NCBI GenBank assembly: GCA_963576565.1
Contig: OY755047.1
Span: 11,797,764-11,861,763, forward strand
Direction: 5' to 3'
Origin: Aspidapion aeneum
Taxonomy: Eukaryota; Arthropoda; Insecta; Coleoptera; Brentidae
Length of the DNA: 64,000 nt
Positions 37,201-64,000 of the stretch are shown one piece after another (position 1 is the stretch's first letter; each line of letters begins with the position of its first letter). The position numbers and the translations under genes were made by a program. Under the pieces are notes generated by a model. That model saw only the letters and a list, made by a program, of their open reading frames with translations. It did not search any database and had not been told where the DNA came from.

Positions 37201-38295
37201 TAATGCTAACATGTCTTATGCAATTTTAAATTGGGGTCATTCTCCCAACTCTACACAAATATTCAAGCTTCAACGACGTTGTGTTAGAATTATTGGCGGC
37301 ATAAAGTATTGTGACTGTTGCAAAAATAGTTTCATAGAGCTGAAACTGCTTACTTTTCCTTGCACTTTCATCCTTCAATGTTTAATCTATGTGAAACAGA
37401 ACCATGACAATTTCAGAACACATGCTGACATCCACTCCTATCAAACTAGGAATAGAGAGAATTTGGTTCCCAGCTATCACAGACTGCAACGTACCAGGAG
37501 GGGCTCGGATTACTTTGGAATTAAATTTTTTAATGTCCTACCAACAGAAGTAAAAAATTTAAGCTTTCACAATTTTAAGAGAAGTGTAAAGACCTACCTT
37601 GTAAATCATGCCTTCTATTCTTTCGATGAGTACCTAGATAGTGAGTTTGATTTCTAATGTCTAAATTGTTATTTTTTCAAAAATGTTTGTTCCTACAATG
37701 TAGTTTGTTGTCTTTTTATTTATTAAGTTGTCTTTTTGTTAAGTAGCTTTACTTTAAATAAGATTCATATAATCTATTGGCTTTATTTTAACTAATTTTA
37801 AATATTTTAAATAAGTTGTGCTATTTTGGCTCCTTTAAGATTTTTTGACTTGTAAACGCACTTTGTGTAATATTTTACCAATAAATAAACTAAACTAAAC
37901 TAAACTAAATGATGTAAAATGTTCGAGATTTCAGGCGCTAAAGTTGAACTTTCCACTAACTGGACGACAATTGGGCAGTGTACCCTAGTTCTTACCATAG
38001 AAGTAATATCCAATTAGACCAGTAACTGTAGATGCTGCAAGAACCTTTCTTGTAAAATTAGAGTTTTGCTTGTTAAATTTAAATTCTTCATGACTTGGAA
38101 TACTATATGAACAAATCAGTATTTTGCAAAATTTGGTGGATATTTTTGATGACCTTGAAATCTCGGCAATGCTAAAAAAATCGATTTAAAAAATGTTATG
38201 TGTAAATATTATGTATTAATTAAGACTTTATTTATTTATTTAGGTATTAGGATTAATTTATTCAGGTTTAATCAGACTTACCATTTTGAAAACAT
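10219..38295 (-). CDS. SUOX: Sulfite oxidase, N-terminal 284 codons in six exons (3' part off the left edge)
   Basis: Sulfite oxidase oxidises sulfite to sulfate in the mitochondrial intermembrane space, passing electrons from Moco through heme b5 to cytochrome c. Exons on the minus strand are 38295-38282, 38171-37996, 28093-27964, 21860-21679, 11640-11481 and 10408-10219. All have GT/AG borders and join in phase (14+176+130+182+160+190 = 852 nt). Residues 1-47 are basic and Ser-rich like a presequence; 48-63 are hydrophobic. The b5 domain has HPGG at 129-132 and a second candidate heme His at 157. The Moco domain starts at NDLFYVRNHLPVP (221-233) and has the Mo-ligating Cys274 in CAGNRR. The rest of the Moco domain and the dimerisation domain (about half the protein) should lie left of position 1; no further exon was found in 1-10218. 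No stop or frameshift was seen. Confidence 0.93.
10409..11480. other. SUOX intron 5, no gene
   Basis: AT-rich. The only pattern seen is the 12-mer tcattcctctgg or a near copy near 10667, 11048, 11197 and 11211. No coding signal or clear transposon end. Confidence 0.5.
11481..11640 (-). CDS. SUOX: SUOX exon 5: hinge and start of the Moco domain
   Basis: It encodes DDPYANEPKRHPVLK and KPFNAEAPPMLL, the conserved entry to the molybdopterin domain, ending TP(N) with donor GTAAATC. A LINE fragment begins about 20-25 bp upstream of its acceptor. Confidence 0.93.
11660..12590 (+). pseudogene. LINE RT 3' fragment (QNMGIPLDE group)
   Basis: It is 5' truncated at about 11665 and encodes CQNMGIPLDE, LCFADDQIVV (catalytic FADD), IQSCDEYKYLGLKITADGT and the C-terminal WYGHVQRMNE and GRRKRGRSRRRW. 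Stops or frameshifts occur near 12055, 12238 and 12418. It ends at gaaaccgataaatat, before a (TA)n tract. It is closely similar to 25821-27377 and 56860-60285. Confidence 0.88.
12597..12665. repeat. (TA)n microsatellite at a LINE 3' tail
   Basis: About 30 TA units, adjoining the 3' end of the LINE fragment and continuing into the fold-back element's TA target. Open frames here (YIYIYI) are artefacts. Confidence 0.9.
12670..13499. mobile_element. Fold-back MITE, Tc1/mariner type (830 bp)
   Basis: The terminus CAGTGTGTCCACGTAAGTTG at 12670 is repeated inverted, ending at 13499; TA flanks both ends. The inverted arms are about 300 bp and highly similar. The 120-bp centre has no transposase. Confidence 0.88.
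13980..14611 (-). repeat. Repeat family bounded by TAGCTCACAC hairpins, copy 1
   Basis: Each end has a short stem of gctcacac/gtgtgagc around a TA-rich loop. Inside are about 120-bp blocks with gggtgggggta and gatatcaaacgaaaggtaat, then a (acag)n tract beside cgttggtcgttacagacaga. Copies 2 and 3 are at 42974-43700 and 50708-51525 in the other orientation. No protein is encoded. It is a non-autonomous family of unknown class. Confidence 0.75.
16180..16255. repeat. (TA)n microsatellite inside the THAP-like frame
   Basis: About 37 TA units directly after the codons for NNCPSHSV. It is the source of long YI repeats in translation. Confidence 0.95.
17245..17385 (+). repeat. Three-copy short tandem repeat
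   Basis: The motif gtaggtactctaaaaattcyg occurs at about 17245, 17295 and 17348 with about 50-bp spacing, inside the P-like element. Confidence 0.6.
17959..17980 (+). repeat. Poly-C tract
   Basis: About 20 consecutive C residues just before the truncated LINE; such runs are prone to assembly error. Confidence 0.9.
18055..19075 (+). pseudogene. Jockey-clade LINE RT, 5' truncated
   Basis: The frame is open from about 18060 to 18875 and starts inside the RT palm: [18 protein letters not shown], then TFADDTGLL (catalytic box), NQAKYLGMTLDAKLRW, and LLYRQILKPVWTYGIQLWG, QRFQNKVLRNIVNAPW of the thumb. These are typical of jockey/X-like elements. About 200 bp of 3' UTR and an A-rich tail (19050-19080) follow. 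It lacks endonuclease and RT fingers, so it is dead on arrival, but the remaining frame has no stop. Confidence 0.9.
19081..20040. other. AT-rich intronic stretch, no gene
   Basis: It contains one short palindrome (TAAAATTTAGACTAATTTT at 19686-19704, inverted at 19738-19756) between two aaacaccct motifs (19650, 19834), probably a small MITE. Otherwise no structure was seen. Confidence 0.5.
20339..20590 (+). pseudogene. hAT transposase N-terminal remnant
   Basis: An ATG at 20339 starts MEINTVDYIINC and continues to IKSLGPHRPDLKINQNF. After a frameshift near 20490 it reads FNKKLYDAKNWL. The order L-G-P-x-R-P then F-N-x-x-x-Y-D-x-x-x-W-L fits the TTF/zf-MYM N-terminus of insect hAT proteins. 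Expected zinc ligands further on are missing. Confidence 0.5.
20700..20865. repeat. Minisatellite, about 39-bp unit, four copies
   Basis: Units carry caccactgaaatacgtggtc followed by cctactaaccgcacccagta, with small differences. It lies inside the hAT element. Confidence 0.85.
21228..21560 (+). pseudogene. hAT transposase fragment (zf-MYM/TTF-type)
   Basis: A 110-aa frame contains IKHFSENLKRHKVSVIHLNN, YRQNITEHNENV and IDCLKFCGIFEVALRGH. These resemble conserved segments (HLNN, IDCIKFCGxxExALRGHxE) after the zinc finger of hAT proteins annotated as zinc finger MYM-type 1-like. The frame ends before the catalytic core, so this is an internally deleted element. It belongs to 13551-21655. Confidence 0.6.
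21679..21860 (-). CDS. SUOX: SUOX exon 4: cytochrome b5 heme domain
   Basis: It encodes ETKIWVSYKEGIYDITDFVN, then HPGG (heme His129) and EPFWLLYGIHENDH (His157), ending TLRIG with donor GTTAAT. The W-V-x-x-x-x-G-I-Y-D-I-T pattern is diagnostic of b5 domains. Confidence 0.95.
21925..22245 (+). mobile_element. Second copy of the 7339-type MITE, 3' truncated
   Basis: It starts at aaattggtaaaaaaaaa and shares the tcacaagcttttataaaatg and aaaagcgatggccg blocks with 7339-7797, plus the interior cgatgttagcacgataagat. The right inverted repeat is missing. Confidence 0.75.
22245..23025 (-). mobile_element. Repeat related to 6260-7300 with a 602-bp nested insertion
   Basis: 22245-22396 and 22992-23025 together match 6260-6400 in inverse orientation (gttagatagttag tetramers, gctaaataaaagcttgt). 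The insertion 22397-22998 starts CAAGGCCAACACAAAAAT and ends with the roughly inverted ATTTTGATAGCCCTGG. It is flanked by GCTAAAT on both sides, suggesting a hAT- or P-like MITE. Confidence 0.6.
23474..24205 (-). mobile_element. Non-autonomous relative of the Crypton-like element
   Basis: Read on the minus strand, 24205-24120 matches the left end of 57272-58683 (ttttttctata, then cacttttccgcacgcattttag and gcactagtgcgg). 23590-23474 matches its right end (cgcgtcgttt, gcgtgcggaaaag, gttaggtaaactactatt). The 500-bp interior has no recombinase. Confidence 0.7.
24504..25581 (-). pseudogene. DD-D transposase of the mariner-type element, broken
   Basis: 25581-25204 encodes an N-terminal helix-turn-helix region (NWEKVDMYECYILCNKNAGR, RYPERQQQGLSIFRIL). 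Further on are LWSDESSF (first catalytic Asp, about 25090), FQQDGAPPHNARIITDY (about 24790) and WPARSPDLTPLDFCIWGYLK (24700). Stops and frameshifts occur near 25204, 25050, 24900 and 24750. TA-flanked ends support the Tc1/mariner superfamily. Confidence 0.82.
25821..27377 (+). pseudogene. LINE RT (QNMGIPLDE group) with 11-bp TSD
   Basis: It is flanked by direct repeats ATAAGAAATAA (about 25810-25820 and 27380-27390), inserted in the right arm of the mariner-type element. It encodes SGKSAGPGNIPAELIKYG, YISTIHKKGRKD, GFRAGKSTSDHLFCITQVIE, LKQGCCISPTLFKIYLEQVL, LCFADDQIVV and the C-terminal LVWYGHVQRMNDERLPKQIL. Stops or frameshifts near 26283, 26494, 26790 and 26975, and a deletion of the region before 27015, disable it. 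Confidence 0.9.
27964..28093 (-). CDS. SUOX: SUOX exon 3: linker into the b5 domain
   Basis: The acceptor tttttttag precedes CAAATAGAGAC and the exon ends ACTAA|GTAAGTC. It encodes about residues 64-107, ending DLPSYSLDDLNQHTTK, the first strand of the cytochrome b5 fold. Confidence 0.88.
29200..30450. other. AT-rich part of SUOX intron 2
   Basis: No gene or clear repeat was seen apart from taccta/taggta-rich runs near 30240-30350. Confidence 0.5.
30453..31978. mobile_element. TA-flanked fold-back transposon, copy 1 (1,526 bp)
   Basis: Ends CAGCGTGTCCCATTTTCGAT and its inverse are flanked by TA. The inverted arms run about 500 bp. The centre holds a 104-aa open frame (31074-31388) without recognised domains, disrupted in copy 2 (47833-49548). 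Class is inferred from the TA duplication and the ends (Tc1/mariner-like). Confidence 0.85.
34844..37657 (+). CDS. LINE ORF2: endonuclease and reverse transcriptase, frame intact
   Basis: An uninterrupted frame of about 938 codons. Residues 15-210 or so form an APE-type endonuclease with [11 protein letters not shown], the Glu of [20 protein letters not shown] and EGISDHSGL. The RT has [76 protein letters not shown] and the catalytic [9 protein letters not shown]. A thumb with ILNWGHSP follows. No ATG precedes the endonuclease in frame, so the element is probably 5' truncated at about 34858, within a few codons of the endonuclease start. It resembles the broken LINE at 3064-8095. This is the youngest-looking LINE in the window. 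Clade is jockey/CR1-like by motif only. Confidence 0.92.
   Translation: [937 protein letters not shown]
37880..37915 (+). repeat. LINE 3' tail of tandem pentamers
   Basis: aataaataaac is followed by four ctaaa/actaa units in place of poly-A, ending the LINE. Confidence 0.8.
37996..38171 (-). CDS. SUOX: SUOX exon 2: presequence and membrane anchor
   Basis: It follows a tttttttag acceptor and ends G|GTAAGAAC. It encodes residues 5-64: Lys/Arg/Ser-rich, then KVLAASTVTGLIGYYFY, a single hydrophobic segment fitting the bipartite sorting signal for the intermembrane space. Downstream in the intron, a transposon end (TAGGGTA, 37987) begins 8 bp after the exon. Confidence 0.85.
38282..38295 (-). 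CDS. SUOX: SUOX exon 1 (start codon, 14 nt coding)
   Basis: The exon reads ATGTTTTCAAAATG followed by the donor GTAAGTC. Its two leftover bases TG join C at the start of exon 2 to make Cys5, keeping the frame. The intron is 110 bp. This start was chosen because no other ATG upstream joins in phase; transcript support is not available. Confidence 0.75.
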
Positions 38296-38807
38296 TTTAT
38301 TAGCCACAGGGGGTTTTAGGAGTATAATGGATAAAGACAAATAAAATAATTTTGCTTGTATCCTGTACTTAATTACACAGAACACCAACACTTAATTATG
38401 AAAAAACAAAGCACTAATTATAGAAAAACCAGTTATTTTTCAGCCATTTATAGGTTATAAACTGGTTGTCAAGTCTTTTAACCTTCATTCATAATAATAA
38501 TCAGCTCAAAATCTTTTAAACAATTCTTTAAATACATTTTTGTTATCAACTTTTTTGAAAATTTCGAAATAATTACTTTTGTCTTGTTTTTGTATTTTTT
38601 TTCTTCATAAATCTCCCGCCTTACAGTGTTGCCAAAGATAAATTTCAAAAACATTTCTAGGCACATTTGTGGTATTTCGTGTTTATTTTGAACAACCAAC
38701 CGGTTCTAGCTGTCAAATATATTTCAAATCAACATTAAATATCCTCAAAAACTTGCTTTTTTAAGTACATTTCCTCCTCAAAAACTCGTGTGAACCAGGC
38801 TTAACCA
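38296..38807. promoter_or_regulatory. Shared SUOX / CTP synthase upstream region
   Basis: The two start codons face away from each other across 512 bp (677 bp to the conserved CTP synthase Met). No transposon is recognised here, unlike most of the introns. A shared or bidirectional promoter is inferred from layout only; no core promoter motif is claimed. Confidence 0.5.
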
Positions 38808-60494
<21,687 letters not shown>

Positions 60495-60892
60495 AAAAAC
60501 AGAAGGTAAAATTTTTGTTTAAAAAAAAACACAAGGTAAAAAAGTTTTTTTATATTATTGATAAAACCTGATGTAGAAAATTTTTAAAGTTTATAGGTTT
60601 AGGATGTTCCTTCTTTTTTTTTTAATTTCCTGTTGTTTTTCCAGACAAATAGTTAATGGTTTTATTTTTTTATTCAATTTTTAATGTTTGCTCGATTTTT
60701 TTGACAATATTTTCTTAAGTTTTAGATAGTTAGACAATTTTAAACAATTTTTTGACTGTAGGATTAAAAATGATTTTTTTCCCAATATCATAGAATATAA
60801 TGTAACAGGGTTGCATCTGTTTTTTGTGCAATTTCTCGAAGCAAGAGTTAGAGTGCTTCCCTCCGTACTTGTTGAGGCAAAGTTTTAAAACC

Positions 60893-60898
60893 AATAAA
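60893..60898 (+). terminator. Candidate polyadenylation signal for CTP synthase
   Basis: AATAAA lies 399 bp after the stop, the first canonical hexamer seen downstream. No transcript end is known. Confidence 0.4.
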
Positions 60899-60957
60899 AT
60901 TCGCTGACTTATCAAAAAAAAAATGTTTTTTTATTATTAAGACTACTTACTACTTTA

Positions 60958-61160
60958 TAACGTTTTTCTACGTTGTCCGATGCCTATTCTCCACCTCCGT
61001 CGATCCTGACAGTCATCTTCTGTCAGGTTTTTTTGACTCATTGATCTTTGGATTGACTGTTGCCATTCTAGTTTAGGGCGCCCTCTTTTTCTGCGCCTAT
61101 TGGTTGCCATTCTAGGACCTACTTTGGTAATCTTTCGTCGTTTATCCTTTGTACAGTCGG
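60958..61160 (-). pseudogene. 3' fragment of the 8110-type LINE
   Basis: It matches the last 200 bp of 46243-47415 (acgtttttctacgttgtccg, gcgccctctttttctgcgcc), with the C-terminal GRRKRGR-like codons. Heavily truncated. Confidence 0.85.
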
Positions 61161-61549
61161 GGACTTAATAAATGGCCGCTGCCGTTTTCAGAAGAGCTGA
61201 ATGAGAATCCCAATACCGGGCGAGGTTAATGAATGAATGAATTATTGAACATCGTATCGCGCGCTTTTATTCCTTCGACTCCACGTCGATCGGCTGTCGC
61301 TGTGCACTTTTGTGCAATGCAATTTTTGCTATTGAAATTAATAACTATTTGGAATATTCGGCGATAAACGGGCTAAGCCATACACGTTTTTTGGATACAC
61401 ACATTTCTTTTTTTAGCTGATTTCTTGTTTATTAGCATTGGATGTGTGTATTGTGGCGGGATTAATACAGACTTTTTATTTAAATACTAATCAAACCTTG
61501 TAGAGATATTTTTATTTAATACTTGCTTTTTTAATTGTTTAACATAAAG
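61161..61549. other. No recognised feature
   Basis: Moderate GC around 61165-61320 (accgggcgagg, tcgatcggctgtcgctgtgc), without an ORF or repeat end. Confidence 0.5.
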
Positions 61550-64000
61550 GATGGCCCACCGGAAACGTAAGGTATTACTTTTCGAAAAAATTAAAAATTT
61601 TGTCAAAAAAAGTCAATTTTTTTGCTATTGGATATAGGTCAAAACAATTGGTATATTTTTATTGCTTGCCTCACAAAGTAATAAACAAGACCCCAAAAGT
61701 TGGTCTAAAGGTTTGTGTTTGTAAGAAATAAATATAAAGGTTAAGGACCTCTCGCGGCAATATTATAACCACTTGTCCTTAACCTTTTATATGGTGATAC
61801 AGAGGGCCCGGAGAAGTTTGTCCTTAACCTTTTGTATGGTGATAGAGAAGGACACGAGAAGTTTAATTTAATGTATTATAATATATATTTTTACAAAGTT
61901 AGCAATTTAAAAAAATTAAAAAACTGCACTTTTTGGTTACCCCTTTGGTCAGGAAAATTTTCATCAATTTCAAAAAAAACATGTAGTTGATACTGCGCCA
62001 CAAAGAAGCTACCGAGTCCCTTATACTAACCTGAATGTATTACAGTTGTAGATGTAATGGTTATCGAGAAAAATGGAATCAAAAGTTGAAAACTTTCAAA
62101 AAATTCAACATTTTGAAAAAAAAAGTCAAATTTTTTGCTATTGGATATACGTCAAAACAATTGTTATATTTTTATTGCTTGCCTCACAAAGAAATAAAAA
62201 ATACTCCAAAAGTTGGTCTAAAGGTTTGCGTTTGTAAGAAATAAATAAAAGTTTAAATTGCCAAAACTCAAAACTGAAGTGACTTTGGCGGTCTCTCTCG
62301 GCATTATTATAAATACCTGTCCTTTAACTTTTACATCGTTATATAGAGGGGCCCGAGAAGCTTAATTTAATGTATTATAATATATATTTTTACAAAGTTA
62401 ACAATTTAAAAAAATTAAAAAACTGCACTTTTTGGGTACCCCTTTGGTCAGGAAAATTTTTGTCAAAAATTTCAAAAAAAAACATTTAGTTGATACTGTG
62501 CCACAAAGAAGCGACCGAGTCCCTTATACTAACCTGAAAATATTACAGTTGTAGTTGTAATGGTGTTCGAGAAAAATAAAATCAAAAGTTGTAAATTTTT
62601 AAAAAATTAAAAATTTTGTCAAAAAAAAGTCAACTTTTTTGCCTTACAAAGTAATAAAAAAGACCCCAAAAGTTGGTCTAAAGGTTTGTGTTTGTAAGAA
62701 ATAAATAAAAGTTTAAATTGCCAAAACTCAAAACTAAAGTGACTTTGCCGGCCTCTCGCGGCAATATTATAATCACTTGTCCTTAACCTTTTATATGGTG
62801 ATATAGAGGGCCCGGAGAAGTTTAATTTAATGTATTATAATATATATTTTTACAAAGGTAGCAATTTAAAAAAATTAAAAAACTGCACTTTTTGGGTACC
62901 CCTTTGGTCAGGAAAATTTTCATCAAAAATTAAAAAAAAAAAAACATTTAGTTGATACTTTGCCAAAAAGAAGCTACGGAGTCCCTTATACTAACCTGAA
63001 AATATTACGGGTGTAGATGTAAAAGTTTACGAGAAAAATAAAATCAAATGTTGTAAATTTTCAAAAAATTAAAAATTTTGTCAAAAAAAAGTAAACTTTT
63101 TTGCTATTGGATATACGTCAAAACAATTATTATATTTTTATTGCTTGCCTCACAAAGTAATAGAAAATACCCCAAAAGTTGGTCTAAAGGTTTGTGTTTG
63201 TAAGAAATAAATAAAAGTTTAAATTGCCAAAACTTAAAACTGAAGTGACTTTGGCGGCCTCTCTCGGCATTATTATAAAGACCTGCCCTTTAACTTTTAT
63301 ATCGTTATATAGAGGGGCCCGAGAAGCTTAATTTAATGTATTATAATATATATTTTTACAAAGTTAACAATTTAAAAAAATTAAAAAACTGCACTTTTTG
63401 GGTACCCCTTTGGTCAGGAAAATTTTTGTCAAAAATTTCAAAAAAAAACATTTAGTTGATACTGTGCCACAAAGAAGCGACCGAGTCCCTTATACTAACC
63501 TGAAAATATTACAGTTGTAGTTGTAATGGTGTTCGAGAAAAATAAAATCAAAAGTTGTAAATTTTTAAAAAATTAAAAATTTTGTCAAAAAAAAGTCAAC
63601 TTTTTTGCCTTACAAAGTAATAAAAAAGACCCCAAAAGTTGGTCTAAAGGTTTGTGTTTGTAAGAAATAAATAAAAGTTTAAATTGCCAAAACTCAAAAC
63701 TAAAGTGACTTTGCCGGCCTCTCGCGGCAATATTATAATCACTTGTCCTTAACCTTTTATATGGTGATATAGAGGGCCCGGAGAAGTTTAATATAATGTA
63801 TTATAATATATATTTTTACAAAGGTAGCAATTTAAAAAAATTAAAAAACTGCACTTTTTGGGTACCCCTTTGGTCAGGAAAATTTTCATCAAAAATTAAA
63901 AAAAAAAACATTTAGTTGATACTTTGCCAAAAAGAAGCTACGGAGTCCCTTATACTAACCTGAAAATATTACGGGTGTAGATGTAAAAGTTTACGAGAAA
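61550..64000. repeat. Satellite with 966-bp dimeric period, open to the right
   Basis: The anchor ccctttggtc occurs at 61941, 62440, 62900, 63406 and 63866, that is at steps of 499, 460, 506 and 460 bp. Alternate monomers share variants: ctctcgcggcaatattataatc with the short type and ctctctcggcattattataaa with the long type. Two-step distance is 966 bp twice. No coding capacity. Confidence 0.95.

Larger units (their letters stand above)
32883..37987. mobile_element. Motif-array element B, containing a LINE
   Basis: It begins TAGGGTAAAACACCCAGTTC and ends taccctA at 37987, preceded by the inverse ggacgacaattgggcagtg. Motifs such as tttttcgaccac and ggacgaaaaactgg recur between 33270 and 34740. 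The LINE 34844-37915 interrupts it. On either side of the LINE, B aligns with A at 32540-32784. The right tip lies 8 bp inside SUOX intron 2. Confidence 0.55.

Noticed and set aside
38478..38699. 73-aa minus-strand frame as SUOX exon 1
   Set aside because: It does not join exon 2 in phase with a donor, and the 14-nt exon at 38282-38295 does so cleanly.

Overview
The window is eukaryotic and looks like a piece of a large, repeat-rich insect genome, possibly a beetle (inference; no species marker was found). The grounds are two spliced, insect-like nuclear genes with AT-rich GT-AG introns and a dense, multiply nested set of Penelope, non-LTR, hAT, Tc1/mariner, P-like, piggyBac-like and tyrosine-recombinase elements. 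No rRNA, tRNA, CRISPR or bacterial-style operon was seen.

Host genes. Two host genes lie head to head, about 0.5 kb apart. On the minus strand, 10219-38295 holds the first six coding exons of sulfite oxidase (SUOX): presequence and membrane anchor, cytochrome b5 domain, and the first part of the molybdenum domain with its Mo-ligating Cys. All exon junctions join in phase. The C-terminal exons lie beyond the left edge. On the plus strand, 38808-60494 holds a complete 11-exon CTP synthase gene: 620 aa from the conserved start, or 675 aa from an in-frame upstream Met. The amidoligase P-loop, the GATase Cys and the His-Glu pair are all present. SUOX makes a mitochondrial sulfite-detoxifying enzyme and CTP synthase makes CTP from UTP. 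They are neighbours, not a pathway.

Layout. 1-3.05 kb: a hAT end, then a Penelope-like element inside a TA-flanked inverted-repeat element. 3.06-8.1 kb: a jockey/CR1-like LINE carrying an in-frame six-fold 336-bp amplification of its RT palm block, plus a nested insertion. 8.1-10.05 kb: a decayed LINE. 10.2-38.3 kb: SUOX, with introns made mostly of nested transposons, including a probable single hAT split over 8.1 kb, a 4.65-kb mariner-type composite, and two related elements with about 25-30 degenerate copies of one palindromic motif. 38.8-60.5 kb: CTP synthase, whose introns 1 and 7-10 hold hAT, piggyBac-like, mariner, LINE, fold-back and minisatellite insertions, and a Crypton-like tyrosine-recombinase element inserted in a LINE. 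61.55-64 kb: a satellite with a 966-bp dimeric period that runs off the right edge.

The strongest points for follow-up are the Crypton-like element with a paralogous empty site and a non-autonomous relative, the 336-bp RT amplification with its dimeric substructure, the motif-array element whose tip lies 8 bp inside a SUOX intron, and the number of insertions that can be dated relative to each other from target-site duplications.
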